DNA of 64,000 nucleotides from HXMU1420-13 sp965229525 (GCA_965229525.1 OZ245886.1:1612001-1676000); one strand, 5' to 3'. Counted from the stretch's first letter, positions 24,550 through 33,834 are shown. Numbers and translations are program-made. The notes: generated from the letters alone by a model not told the origin.

Positions 24550-26955
24550 TCACTGCCATTCCTCCCTCCAAATAGTTTTTCCATCCGATTTTAGAACAAT
24601 TGCTTTGTCTCGACTAGTGAAATAGAGATCGGTTTCAGAATCTAGAATTCGTTGAATAGCTTCGGGGTGCGGATGATTAAATCGGTTTTTTTCAGCCAAC
24701 GAAATCACAGAAATAGTGGGTGAGGTTATAGCAATTAATTCTTCGCCTGAACTAGTTCTGCTTCCATGATGACCAACTTTCAAGACATCGGTATCTACCA
24801 AATCCGCGTAGTTTTCCAGAATTCTGGATTCCTGAGATTCACCGGCATCTCCCGTAAAAAGAAACTCGGTTTCACCATAAATCACTTCCAGAACGACAGA
24901 ATGCTGATTAGGGTCCTGATTAAACTTACCGCCTTCTGGAGCAAGCACTAGAAAAAGGACAGATTCATCAATGTTTAAAATATCCCCGGCCTGAACAGCC
25001 TTTATCGGAATTTGATAGAGTTCAGCTTGTTGTAAATAGTTTTCATATAAGTTTGATTCGTACGCAAAGCCTGAATTGTAAATCGAATCAATAGGAATGC
25101 TTTCGATAATATCCAATATACCACCAATGTGATCTGCATGTGGGTGTGAAAGGATAACAGCATCAAGCTTTTCAATTCGTTGGGCTTCTAAATGAGGAAG
25201 GATGATCGATTTTCCTGAATTATATCCAGGACGCCAAACTCCGGCATCAATAAGCACGGTAGCACCATTTGGTGTTTGAATTAATGCCGCATCTCCCTGT
25301 CCGACATCAAAAAAAGTGATAGTTAAAGGGTTAGTTTGCCCTTGTAAATACAGGCTTTGAATCTGCATCAAACACATCAAAGCCAGACAAATAGCGGCGG
25401 TTTTCCATCGAATGCTAGGAACCCTAAACCCAGCAATGAAAAAAATAAATGATGCCCAAAATGGAAAAATAAGCCAGCTTTGATTTGAAACTTCAAACCA
25501 AGACCAATCCCATTCGGATGCAACTGTGACGTATGAATGCATCCAATTAAGAAAGATATCTAATGGAAAACTAAGTACTTCCCCAGTTGAATGAAAAAAA
25601 GGAGAAATAATTGTACCAAGAATTGCCATAGGTATTAAAATTCCAAGAAAAGGAACAAAAAGAGCGTTGGAAATAGGGCTTATGACGGAGACTTCACCAA
25701 AATAAAACACTTGTAAAGGATACAATCCAAGCTGAACTACAATAGAAACTACGATGATCATCAAGGGCTTTGCATACCACTTTAACCTCAGCCAATAAGG
25801 CATGGCTTTTTGAAGAACAGGTAGTATCAATAGAATGATAAATACTGCAGAAAATGAAAGTTGAAATCCTATTGAAAAGAGATCTTTTGGATTAATGATC
25901 AACAATAAACACGCAGAGGCTGCTGTAAGATTTATTGAGTTTGGTGATTTGTTGTATAGTTTTCCGAAAGTTAGAAATAACGCAGTTACAGAAGCCCTCA
26001 TTACCGATGGGGTAAACCCAGTAATTCCCGCATAAAAAAATAAAATTGCTGATACAGACATTAGTCCAATCGATTTACCAAACTTCATTTGCCGAATAAA
26101 GGGCAATAGGAACCATATGGGAGCAATAATAAACCCTACATGTAAACCGGAAACTGCCATTATATGAGACAAACCGGTTCTGGAGAACGCCCTCTTTGTC
26201 TCCTGATCTAAGTCTTGTTTATACCCAAGAAGCAAGGCTTTTGCTAATGGCTGGGAAACTTCATTAAAATTATTTTCAATAATAAATGAGGCGCGATTTT
26301 GCCACCATGACCAGCTAATTAACGTTGAATTCTTATTATGGTGTTGAATGGAATCAAGCCGGATTTGAGTATGTATATTTTTATTTGCGAGGTAACGCTT
26401 GTAATCAAATTGGTGAGGATTTCTTTTTTCGGATATTGGTATTACAGTTCCATTAAACGATAGAGTATCACCTACTTGTAAGTCAACGTCTACATCAAGT
26501 AGTAGCCGGGCCTGGAATGCATCAAACACCGAAATGGAGTCAATTTCTACTTCTTCAATGTTGATGTCAGCTCGAAGATCCTCATTTGAGTTTATGGAAT
26601 AGGAATTTACAATCCCAACCGCCTCAATTGACTCCCAATCCATCGTTGCAATGAAATCCTCTGTTGAATTTCTGTTATGAGAAATTGAATCAATCGAAAC
26701 TCTGAACCAACCAAATACGATGATCAGTATTACAAATAGAGCATTTGAAGCTTGAGTTTGTTGAACAGAAAAAGACTGTGGGTTTGTCCTTTTTAAAACC
26801 CACAGTCCGAAGGCAAGTACACTAAAGATCCCTAAAGGAAAGAAATATCCCCCCGAAAAAGCCTCCCCTAAAAGAACCCCCGAGATTAATAAAAGTGCTA
26901 AGCGTACCGCCGGATATCTAGAGAAGGGAAATCTATATGTTTCCTTTCTGCTCAC
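24550..26955 (-). CDS. comEC: ComEC/Rec2-type DNA uptake channel protein
   Basis: 801 residues, starting at GTG, with three parts in the usual order. Residues about 1-230 are an N-terminal membrane/OB-like region (DUF4131 type). Residues about 230-520 are the competence domain with many membrane helices and 'GLSHIMAVSGLHVGFIIAP' as a signature. Residues about 545-801 are a metallo-beta-lactamase-like domain with 'FFDVGQGDAALIQTPNG', SHPHADHIGG and 'VGHHGSRTS'. ComEC carries single-stranded DNA across the inner membrane during transformation. No other competence gene is nearby. Confidence 0.95.
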   Translation of the reverse strand: MSRKETYRFPFSRYPAVRLALLLISGVLLGEAFSGGYFFPLGIFSVLAFGLWVLKRTNPQSFSVQQTQASNALFVILIIVFGWFRVSIDSISHNRNSTEDFIATMDWESIEAVGIVNSYSINSNEDLRADINIEEVEIDSISVFDAFQARLLLDVDVDLQVGDTLSFNGTVIPISEKRNPHQFDYKRYLANKNIHTQIRLDSIQHHNKNSTLISWSWWQNRASFIIENNFNEVSQPLAKALLLGYKQDLDQETKRAFSRTGLSHIMAVSGLHVGFIIAPIWFLLPFIRQMKFGKSIGLMSVSAILFFYAGITGFTPSVMRASVTALFLTFGKLYNKSPNSINLTAASACLLLIINPKDLFSIGFQLSFSAVFIILLILPVLQKAMPYWLRLKWYAKPLMIIVVSIVVQLGLYPLQVFYFGEVSVISPISNALFVPFLGILIPMAILGTIISPFFHSTGEVLSFPLDIFLNWMHSYVTVASEWDWSWFEVSNQSWLIFPFWASFIFFIAGFRVPSIRWKTAAICLALMCLMQIQSLYLQGQTNPLTITFFDVGQGDAALIQTPNGATVLIDAGVWRPGYNSGKSIILPHLEAQRIEKLDAVILSHPHADHIGGILDIIESIPIDSIYNSGFAYESNLYENYLQQAELYQIPIKAVQAGDILNIDESVLFLVLAPEGGKFNQDPNQHSVVLEVIYGETEFLFTGDAGESQESRILENYADLVDTDVLKVGHHGSRTSSGEELIAITSPTISVISLAEKNRFNHPHPEAIQRILDSETDLYFTSRDKAIVLKSDGKTIWREEWQ

Positions 26956-27046
26956 AATAATATGACCGCACCCAGACCAACTCCTTACAATTTTTGTGAA
27001 AATTTTTTTGATAGAGAACCACTATCTTCATTAACACTCAAAATGT

Positions 27047-27054
27047 GGGAGGGG
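27047..27054 (+). promoter_or_regulatory. Strong ribosome binding site in front of an apparent ATT start
   Basis: GGGAGGGG (27047-27054) has its GGAGG core ending 6 bases before the ATT at 27059. That is the ideal distance and it is in phase with the reading frame of the lipid-operon acyltransferase. Confidence 0.6.
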
Positions 27055-27058
27055 TATC

Positions 27059-28210
27059 ATTAATTCTCAGAATAGTATATTCATCAAGTTAGTCGAGACG
27101 AAAAAAGATCTTCGAGCATTCGTTGATTTTCCTTTCAAGCTCTATAAAGATAACGAGTTTTGGGTGCCACCGATTAAAAACGATGAGATTGAAACCTTCA
27201 ATCCCCAAAAAAACCCATCTTATGAGGGGGCTAAAGCCAAGTTATGGTTGGCGTATAGGAATAATGAAATTGTTGGCCGGGTAGCAGCGATAAAGCACGG
27301 GCAAGAATTCGATGAAGAACAGGTTGTTCGTTTTGGGTGGATCGATTTTATAGATGATACAGAGGTGAGCCATCGTTTACTTCAAGAAGTAGAATCCTGG
27401 GCAATAGAACTTGGAGCTAAAGCAATTCATGGTCCGCTAGGTTTTAGCGACATGGATTTTGAAGGATTATTAGTAGAAGGTTTTGACTCAATCGCAACTA
27501 TTGCAACGATATATAATTTCCCATACTACAATGATCATCTGGAAGAGTTAGGGTTTACAAAAGCCGCTGATTGGATAGAACTTAAGGGAGAATTTGACCC
27601 TGATATAGAAAAAAAATTTAAACGAGCAGCTAGCTTTTTAAAAGAAAGATTTGAGTTAGAACCGATTACTCTAAGAAATTCCAAGGATATTCAGTTTTAT
27701 GGGCTGAAAATGTTTGAATTAATAAATGACTCTTATGCTGATTTATATGGCTTTTATCCTATTCGTAAATCTGAATCTGCATACATCGTAAAAAAGTACC
27801 TCTCATATGTTAGGCCTCATCACTTATCGTTTATTAAAAATAAGAATGGTGAAATGATAGCATTTGGGGTAACGATGCCGTCATTATCAAGAGCATTTCA
27901 GAAAGCAAACGGGAAACTGTTTCCGTTTGGAGTTTTTCACATAGTAAAGGCGTTACTTTTCAATCGTGATTTCGATTTATATTTAATAGGTGTACACCCC
28001 GAATATGCGAATACAGGGGCAATAAGCCTTGTTTTTGCCGAAATTTGGAAGAATTTTGCAAAATTAAATGTAAAAGTAATGCGCGCAAATCCCGTTTTAG
28101 AAGATAATGAGAGAATGATCGGGTTGTGGAAATCAATTACGAAATCAAAGGACCTAAACCTTGATGATCACGTATTAAAACGAAGAAGGTGTTATATAAA
28201 ATCAATTTAG
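27059..28210 (+). CDS. GNAT-type acyltransferase, ceramide-synthase-like in outline
   Basis: The first standard start (GTG, 27164) would delete the conserved opening. Reading upstream in frame gives 'IFIKLVETKKDLRAFVDFPF' then KLYKDNEFWVPPIKNDE, the usual beginning of this family. The only stop above is a TAA about 20 bases before, with no ATG, GTG or TTG between. ATT at 27059 behind GGGAGGGG is the best start (383 residues). The family is a GNAT-related group ('VGRVAAIKH' near 87, 'GPLGFSDMDFEGLLVEGFD' near 139) often mislabelled dATP pyrophosphohydrolase. I believe bacterial ceramide synthases are related to it, but that is memory, not something seen here. First gene of a five-gene operon. 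Confidence 0.75.
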   Translation: MNSQNSIFIKLVETKKDLRAFVDFPFKLYKDNEFWVPPIKNDEIETFNPQKNPSYEGAKAKLWLAYRNNEIVGRVAAIKHGQEFDEEQVVRFGWIDFIDDTEVSHRLLQEVESWAIELGAKAIHGPLGFSDMDFEGLLVEGFDSIATIATIYNFPYYNDHLEELGFTKAADWIELKGEFDPDIEKKFKRAASFLKERFELEPITLRNSKDIQFYGLKMFELINDSYADLYGFYPIRKSESAYIVKKYLSYVRPHHLSFIKNKNGEMIAFGVTMPSLSRAFQKANGKLFPFGVFHIVKALLFNRDFDLYLIGVHPEYANTGAISLVFAEIWKNFAKLNVKVMRANPVLEDNERMIGLWKSITKSKDLNLDDHVLKRRRCYIKSI

Positions 28211-28211
28211 C

Positions 28212-28685
28212 ATGCTTGATATAAGTAATCCTGAAGAACTTTTAGCTGTAATCCCTCATCGCCCACCTTTTAGGTTTATTGACCAGATCCTAGAAGCGAC
28301 TGAGAAAAAATCAATCGGGACTTATCACTTCAAAAAAGACGAGTTTTTCTATCAAGGGCATTTCCCCGGTATTCCGGTAACTCCAAGTGTTATCTTGATA
28401 GAGTGCATGGCTCAGATTGGTTTGATTCCAATCGGATTAGTGAACTACGCCAAAGATCACCCAGACCAAGATTTCGATCTTTTAAAACCCATTTTCACTA
28501 ATTCTGATTCAAAATTCGTTAAGCCCGTTTACCCCGAAACCACGGTTACGGTTGAAGCAGAAAATATCTATTTTCGAATGAACAGATTGAAGGCCAAAGT
28601 AAAGTTGCGAGACGAAGAAGGAGATCTTTGTTGTTCTGGCATACTTTCTGGGGTGTTCGTATCAAATGAGAATATCACATTTTGA
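28212..28685 (+). CDS. FabZ-like 3-hydroxyacyl-ACP dehydratase
   Basis: 157-residue hot-dog-fold protein. It has 'AVIPHRPPFRFIDQIL' at 12-27 and 'QGHFPGIPVTPSVILIE' around His50 and Glu64, the paired catalytic residues of FabZ-type dehydratases. It is somewhat longer than housekeeping FabZ and has an unusual insertion 'FDLLKPIFTNSD' near residues 89-100. It starts 1 base after the previous gene and overlaps the ketosynthase gene by 4 bases. It likely dehydrates a 3-hydroxyacyl intermediate on the operon's dedicated ACP rather than serving general fatty-acid synthesis. Confidence 0.9.
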   Translation: MLDISNPEELLAVIPHRPPFRFIDQILEATEKKSIGTYHFKKDEFFYQGHFPGIPVTPSVILIECMAQIGLIPIGLVNYAKDHPDQDFDLLKPIFTNSDSKFVKPVYPETTVTVEAENIYFRMNRLKAKVKLRDEEGDLCCSGILSGVFVSNENITF

Positions 28686-29968
28686 ATAATCGAGTAGTTA
28701 TCACCGGGCTAGGAGTAGTTGCACCAAATGGCACAGGTGTTGAAGCGTTTAATGAAGCACTAAAAGCAGGTAAATCGGGCGTTAGTTTTGATGAGTCGCT
28801 GGCAAATTTAAATTTCCAGTGCCAGGTTTCTGCAAGGCCCCAATATGACAATAATAGGCTAAAAGAAATTCTGCCTAAGGGGTTGTTTATCAAACTGGAA
28901 AATGAAGCAATGAAGTATGCCTGCCTTGCAGGGTACGAAGCCTGGGAAGATTCGGGACTCCCTTTTACTCCAGATAATGAAAACCCAGATTGGGATACCG
29001 GCGTAATTTTTGGTGTTGGTGCATTAGCAATGGATGAATTCATTGGCGGAAAATTTCAGATTCTACAATCAGGGAATCCACGTAAAATAGGGTCACGCAT
29101 AGTTGAACAAACTATGAATAGTGGCGCTGTAACTTACTTGAACAAAATGATCGGGTTTGGTGAAATCGCGACCTCCAATTCATCGGCTTGTGCAACGGGT
29201 ACTGAGGCGGTGATTTTAGGATATGAGCGAATTAAATCTGGTAAAGCAAAACGTATGCTCTGTGGAAGCACCGAAAGCCAGGGTGTATTTATCTGGAGTG
29301 GATTCGAAGCTCTTCGAATTATTTGTTCAGATTCAAATGATGAACCTGAAAAAGCTTCTCGGCCGATGGCAGCAGACCCGGCTGGGTTTGTACCGGGAAC
29401 AGGGTCGGGTGCGTTAGTTTTGGAATCGTTAGATAGTGCACTTGAAAGGGGGGCAAAAATTTATGGTGAAATTGTTGCAGGCCAAACTGTAAATGGTGGG
29501 CAGAGAAATGGAGGATCGATAACCGCCAATAATCCGGATGCAACCCAAAGATCGTTTACAAAAGCTTTGGAAGAAGCCGAAATTACAGGAAAAGACATTG
29601 ATTTAATATGTGGACATCTTACTTCAACTATTGGTGATGTAAGGGAAATTGACGCATGGACAAACGCGTTAAAACGAAATGGAGACGACTTCCCAAGATT
29701 AAACGCAATAAAGGCTATGCTGGGTCATTGTTTAGGCGCGTCTGGGTCTATAGAAATGGTTGCAGCAAGCTTACAAATGTATCATCAATATTCACATCCA
29801 AATATAAATATTCATAACTTACACCCTAAGATCACCTCCATGATAAATGAAGAGGCGGTCAACTATTCGACATTGGAATTGCCAATAAATTATTTAATAA
29901 AGGCAAGCCTTGGATTCGGAGACGTTAACAGTTGTATCATATTAAAGAAGTGGGATACTGATGAGTAA
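28682..29968 (+). CDS. Beta-ketoacyl-ACP synthase (FabF/KAS II type)
   Basis: 428 residues starting at a TTG that overlaps the stop of the dehydratase (TTGA). The thiolase-fold signature is complete: nucleophile Cys170 in SSACATGTEA, His312 in GHLTSTIGD and His349 in LGHCLGASG. So the enzyme should perform decarboxylative condensation, with a GHLT motif rather than the usual HGTGT. It is a dedicated operon member, followed by its ACP with an 8-base overlap. Substrate and chain length cannot be read from the sequence. Confidence 0.93.
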   Translation: MNNRVVITGLGVVAPNGTGVEAFNEALKAGKSGVSFDESLANLNFQCQVSARPQYDNNRLKEILPKGLFIKLENEAMKYACLAGYEAWEDSGLPFTPDNENPDWDTGVIFGVGALAMDEFIGGKFQILQSGNPRKIGSRIVEQTMNSGAVTYLNKMIGFGEIATSNSSACATGTEAVILGYERIKSGKAKRMLCGSTESQGVFIWSGFEALRIICSDSNDEPEKASRPMAADPAGFVPGTGSGALVLESLDSALERGAKIYGEIVAGQTVNGGQRNGGSITANNPDATQRSFTKALEEAEITGKDIDLICGHLTSTIGDVREIDAWTNALKRNGDDFPRLNAIKAMLGHCLGASGSIEMVAASLQMYHQYSHPNINIHNLHPKITSMINEEAVNYSTLELPINYLIKASLGFGDVNSCIILKKWDTDE

Positions 29969-30215
29969 TGACATTATTGGGAAATTAAAGACGATCATCG
30001 AACCCTATTTGGATGAAGATGAAGTAGACATCGAGCAAATCTCGCTAGAATCTCATTTGATTCAAGATTTGGGATTGGATTCATTCTATGTAATCGATCT
30101 GATTATCGATATAGAAACAGAGTTTGATATCGCCATTGAGAACGATCAAATAAGCCAATTTGAAACCGTAGAAAGCGTAGTAAAAGTCATTGAGGAAAAG
30201 CTAGCAGCAAAGTGA
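29961..30215 (+). CDS. Dedicated acyl carrier protein
   Basis: 84 residues, strongly acidic. The phosphopantetheine attachment site is Ser41 in DLGLDSFYV; the residue after DS is Phe-Tyr rather than the housekeeping Leu-Asp, which marks a specialised ACP. Its gene overlaps the ketosynthase by 8 bases and the glycosyltransferase by 4, so all are translated together. Its job is to carry the growing chain made by the operon's condensing and dehydrating enzymes. The 4'-phosphopantetheinyl transferase is not in the window. Confidence 0.93.
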   Translation: MSNDIIGKLKTIIEPYLDEDEVDIEQISLESHLIQDLGLDSFYVIDLIIDIETEFDIAIENDQISQFETVESVVKVIEEKLAAK

Positions 30216-31333
30216 TACTTACTATTGCAGCCATTATTTTTTCCATCTATACGGTTGTAGGAGTTTTCATATTAACTGGAATGAAGAGAATTCCAGAAAG
30301 CAAGGCAGTAACTAATAATCTGCCAAATGTTTCGGTGTTAATAACCTGCCGAAATGAAGAAGAAGATTTGCCGGGTTGCCTGAATTCATTGGCTCACCTA
30401 AGCTACCCCAAAGATAAGTTGCAGATTGTATTAATTGATGATAATTCAACAGATAATACCGCCCATCTTTTAAAATCCTTCGCAGAAAAAATCGAACATG
30501 TTGAATTTTATTCTGCAGATGAATTCCCATCCACACATTTAGAAGCTAAAGCACGAGGAATTGCACGAGCGGTTTCTAAAGCAACAGGTGAATGGCTATT
30601 TATTACCGATGCTGACGGTATTATTCCCGAGAATTGGATTCAACATATGTTGGATGGTGCCACTAATGATACGGGTATGATTGTTGGCACAACTGAAACA
30701 CTTAGCCCAACGTTGGTTGGTAAAATGGAAAAAATTGCGAGTGTTTATACTATCCCGATTGGCTGGGGATTTGCCGGTTGGGGAATCCCGATTAACGCTT
30801 TGGGACCAAACATGGCGATTAGAAAATCTGTGTATGAAAAACATGGGGGGCTTGAAGGCGCGAACTTTCGAGTAGCTGAAGATCACGCTATGTTCAATCT
30901 TGTGAATAAAAACGGATACCAAACCATCCATCATATGGATGAGCACACCAAGATTAAACTAAACCCAGTTCAAAGTTTTAAGCAAATAATAAGTCAACAG
31001 AGAAGGTGGGTAAAAGGAGGTTTCGAGGGAAACCTTTCCGAAAAAATTATTATTGGATTGATGCTGACCTTCGGGTTTTTTTTCTGCTCATTCACACTCT
31101 TTCTTATGATATTTTATCCGGTATACGGGTTTAGCTTTGCAAGCATAAAATTCATTATGGATTTCCTTGTTTATTGGATGTACGGAGAAAAAACCAAAAT
31201 TAGTGGACTGTTACTCTCATCACCATTCTCTTTTATTTATACCCTACTCTCTTTTATTTGGATTCCGGCCAGCCTAATTGTTAAAAGGGATATTTCCTGG
31301 ATGGGTGATGGATATCGTGTGAAATATGAATAA
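30212..31333 (+). CDS. Family 2 glycosyltransferase with membrane helices (QxxRW type)
   Basis: 373 residues starting at a GTG that overlaps the ACP stop. An N-terminal membrane helix (about 3-23), a GT-A catalytic domain with ICRNEEEDLPGC-like start (about 44-56), 'IDDNSTDNT' (about 75-83), the metal-binding DAD at 133-135, an ED in VAEDHAM and QQRRW near 262-266, then three C-terminal helices. This is the DDD-QxxRW architecture of processive or lipid GT2 enzymes, including ceramide glucosyltransferases. It probably glycosylates, on the inner membrane, the lipid made by the preceding four genes. Confidence 0.92.
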   Translation: MILTIAAIIFSIYTVVGVFILTGMKRIPESKAVTNNLPNVSVLITCRNEEEDLPGCLNSLAHLSYPKDKLQIVLIDDNSTDNTAHLLKSFAEKIEHVEFYSADEFPSTHLEAKARGIARAVSKATGEWLFITDADGIIPENWIQHMLDGATNDTGMIVGTTETLSPTLVGKMEKIASVYTIPIGWGFAGWGIPINALGPNMAIRKSVYEKHGGLEGANFRVAEDHAMFNLVNKNGYQTIHHMDEHTKIKLNPVQSFKQIISQQRRWVKGGFEGNLSEKIIIGLMLTFGFFFCSFTLFLMIFYPVYGFSFASIKFIMDFLVYWMYGEKTKISGLLLSSPFSFIYTLLSFIWIPASLIVKRDISWMGDGYRVKYE

Positions 31334-31340
31334 ATAAAAA

Positions 31341-31365
31341 AAAGCCCGAATTTCTTCGAGCTTTT
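31341..31365. terminator. Bidirectional hairpin terminator
   Basis: AAAGC-C-CGAA, loop TTTC, then TTCG-A-GCTTTT forms a hairpin with one mismatch, just after the glycosyltransferase stop and before the end of the convergent sugar dehydrogenase. Read on the minus strand it is followed by eight Ts, so it is strongest for the minus-strand gene, with four Ts on the plus strand. Confidence 0.8.
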
Positions 31366-31382
31366 AATGCTGTTTCAAAAAT

Positions 31383-32480
31383 TTATTCTACAGGAACAAT
31401 TCTATGAATGCCGCCCCTTGTGGTTCCCACGTAAATATATCCATCTGGCGCTTGCTTTAAGCTACGAACACGACCAATTCCACCCAGTTGTTCGGTTCTG
31501 CTCATTACTTTGTCGCCTTCGAGTTCAAGTAATTGAAGCTGTGCAAATTTTAGCGATCCAACTAACAAATGACCTTTCCATTCCGGGTACATATCGCTGG
31601 TTACAAATGTCATTCCAGATGGGGCTATAGATGGGTCCCAATAGGTTACAGGTGGTTCCATACCTTCTCTGTATGTTCCTTCGGCAAAGGAGGTGCCGCT
31701 ATAATTAACCCCAAAACTAAGTATAGGCCAGCCATAATTTTTTCCTGGTTGAATGATATTCACTTCATCGCCACCTCGTGGCCCATGTTCATGTGCCCAC
31801 ATTACACCAGTAGCAGGGTTCATCGCCATTCCTTGCTGGTTTCGGTGCCCATACGACCAAACAGCCGGTAAGGCATCATCTTGTCCAACAAATGGGTTGT
31901 CATTGGGAATGCGACCATCATCATGAATTCGGTAAACTTTTCCACCGTCCTGAGACAAATCCTGTGGCAAGACATCACGATTACCCCGGTCACCAATGGT
32001 AAAGAAAAGGTAACCGTCGTTATCAAATTCCATGCGCGACCCGTAATGCTGGCCTCTTCTTGAATTAGGGGTAGCTTTGTATAATGTTTCCATGTCAGTG
32101 AGATTGGTACCATCCAACTTTGCACGAATAATTGCCGTATTCGAGCCATCGCCCTCTCCTGAAGAGGAAGAATATGAAAAGTAAATCCAACCATTTTCCT
32201 CATAGTTCGGGTGAACATCCACATCCAAAAAACCACCCTGACCGTTTGCATCAATATCGTCTGGTAGATTGCCAACAGTGGACACAATTTCACCATCCCG
32301 AATCAGGTAAAGCGCACCTTCTCTTTCGGTAACCAGCATATCACCATTTGGTAACCATGCCATACCCCAGGGAACATCAATGCCTTCCACATAAAGTTCA
32401 GCCTCATAATTTTGAGCCTGACAAACAGTTGTGAACATCAATGAGAATATAAATGTGATCGCCGTAATTGAAGTTTTCAT
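31383..32480 (-). CDS. PQQ-dependent soluble sugar dehydrogenase (Gdh-B type)
   Basis: 365 residues with a cleavable signal peptide (1-22, ending TVCQAQ). The six-bladed propeller family is recognisable from 'EGIDVPWGMAWLPNGDMLVTERE', 'GQGGFLDVDVHPNY', 'RRGQHYGSRMEFDNDGYLFF', 'GYRHRNQQGMAMNP'-type sequence and 'WAHEHGPRGGDEVNII', which contain the His, Arg and Lys residues that contact PQQ. It oxidises aldose sugars in the periplasm. No PQQ biosynthesis gene is in the window, so the cofactor may come from elsewhere in the genome or from the medium. A strong terminator follows on the minus strand. Confidence 0.93.
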   Translation of the reverse strand: MKTSITAITFIFSLMFTTVCQAQNYEAELYVEGIDVPWGMAWLPNGDMLVTEREGALYLIRDGEIVSTVGNLPDDIDANGQGGFLDVDVHPNYEENGWIYFSYSSSSGEGDGSNTAIIRAKLDGTNLTDMETLYKATPNSRRGQHYGSRMEFDNDGYLFFTIGDRGNRDVLPQDLSQDGGKVYRIHDDGRIPNDNPFVGQDDALPAVWSYGHRNQQGMAMNPATGVMWAHEHGPRGGDEVNIIQPGKNYGWPILSFGVNYSGTSFAEGTYREGMEPPVTYWDPSIAPSGMTFVTSDMYPEWKGHLLVGSLKFAQLQLLELEGDKVMSRTEQLGGIGRVRSLKQAPDGYIYVGTTRGGIHRIVPVE

Positions 32481-32488
32481 AATGTTGG

Positions 32489-33352
32489 TTAGTTAAAAAT
32501 GATGGTTCTGTTATCGGTGACTAACGTCTTGCGTTGTATGTGTTTCCAAACCGCTCTTGATAGTACCAGCGTTTCCAAATCTCGACCTTTTCTTATTAAA
32601 TCCTGAATATCATCGCGATGTGTTACTCTAACGATATCTTGTTCGATGATGGGACCTTCGTCCAAATCTTCTGTTACATAGTGGCTGGTTGCCCCAATAA
32701 TCTTTACTCCACGTTCAAAAGCAGAGTGATAAGGTCGCGCACCCGGAAAAGCAGGTAAAAACGAATGATGAATATTTATAATGTTATTTCGCCAGGCATC
32801 AATAAAATCACCGGAAAGAATCTGCATATAACGGGCAAGAATTACCAGATCGATATTATGTTGGGCGAGTAATTCACGCTGGACTTTTTCCTGTGCTACT
32901 TTATTCTCTTTGGTGATTGGCAGATATTGAAATTCGATATCAAACTTTTCAGCAACGTCTCGGGCATCTTCATGATTGCTGATAATTAGAGGGATTTCGA
33001 CTTCCCATTCTTTCGTCTGCCATCGACCCAAAATGTCGTACAAACAGTGAAGTTGTTTCGAAACAAACAACGCCAAACGCATAGGTTGCGTGGTGAAATT
33101 TAGTTTCCAATTGAAATTGAAAGAAGCTGCAAGAGAATTCTCAATTTGATTTTGAACTTCTTTGTGAGATAAATCGAATCGATGCATTTCCCACGAAATT
33201 CGCATATAAAATTTATCGCGAGTTGAATCGGTATGTTGATCCAAGTCCACAATGTTACCACCATGTTGATGCACAAATTGTGTGACCGCAGCAATGATAC
33301 CGGGTTGGTCATCACAATGGATTCTAAGAATAGCGTGATCGGTGGAGGTCAT
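32489..33352 (-). CDS. purU: Formyltetrahydrofolate deformylase
   Basis: 287 residues: an N-terminal ACT-like domain (1-75, 'ILRIHCDDQPGIIAAVTQFV') joined to a formyltransferase-fold hydrolase (about 85-287). The catalytic region shows 'IINIHHSFLPAFPGARPYH' with the His, and 'YVTEDLDEGPIIEQDIVRV' with the Asp, matching PurU. It hydrolyses 10-formyl-THF to formate and THF, balancing one-carbon pools. It is 5 bases downstream of the thioredoxin-family gene on the same strand, and 8 bases ahead of the sugar dehydrogenase gene. Confidence 0.95.
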   Translation of the reverse strand: MTSTDHAILRIHCDDQPGIIAAVTQFVHQHGGNIVDLDQHTDSTRDKFYMRISWEMHRFDLSHKEVQNQIENSLAASFNFNWKLNFTTQPMRLALFVSKQLHCLYDILGRWQTKEWEVEIPLIISNHEDARDVAEKFDIEFQYLPITKENKVAQEKVQRELLAQHNIDLVILARYMQILSGDFIDAWRNNIINIHHSFLPAFPGARPYHSAFERGVKIIGATSHYVTEDLDEGPIIEQDIVRVTHRDDIQDLIRKGRDLETLVLSRAVWKHIQRKTLVTDNRTIIFN

Positions 33353-33357
33353 AAAAT

Positions 33358-33813
33358 TTAGTATAAGAATCGACGTAGTTCATCGACATTCATGAACCCT
33401 GTTCTGGATTTTAAAAGATTTCCTTCTGCATCAATAATCAAAGTACCGGGGAAAACATACACGCCATAGCTTTGAGCCCACTCTCTCGACATTACATCTT
33501 CTCCATTGAATGAGATCAATTCTTCGGAATTACCGTCCACTTTTGCAGGGATGTAGCCTGCATCAAGCACTGCCCGAACTGTCGAATCTGGATAAACCTC
33601 TCTTTCCATTGCGCGGCAATATTTGCAGCCAACTTCAAAGACATCAACCAAAATGAGCTTCTCAGTTTCTCGGGCCTCTTCTTGAGCAGCAGCTAAGGTC
33701 ATCCAAACCGGAGCATTTTCAATTTCCATAGGAGCCGTACTTTTCATTGCATAGAAAAAGTAAACGCCAATAAACCCGGCTATTACAGTAAAAATGATCG
33801 CTTTTTTATTCAT
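33358..33813 (-). CDS. Membrane-anchored thioredoxin-fold protein
   Basis: 151 residues with a single N-terminal membrane helix (about 5-22) and a periplasmic thioredoxin-like domain. The active site is VGCKYCRAMEREVYPD with C-x-x-C (CKYC) near residues 63-66, followed by 'VKVDGNSEE' and a cis-Pro-like segment 'YGVYVFPGTLIIDAEGNL' near 117-134. It belongs to the thioredoxin_7/DUF255-like group, probably reducing or folding exported proteins. Co-directional with purU, 5 bases upstream; the pairing does not suggest a shared pathway. Confidence 0.85.
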   Translation of the reverse strand: MNKKAIIFTVIAGFIGVYFFYAMKSTAPMEIENAPVWMTLAAAQEEARETEKLILVDVFEVGCKYCRAMEREVYPDSTVRAVLDAGYIPAKVDGNSEELISFNGEDVMSREWAQSYGVYVFPGTLIIDAEGNLLKSRTGFMNVDELRRFLY

Positions 33814-33834
33814 CGAAAATCGAACTCTATCTCA

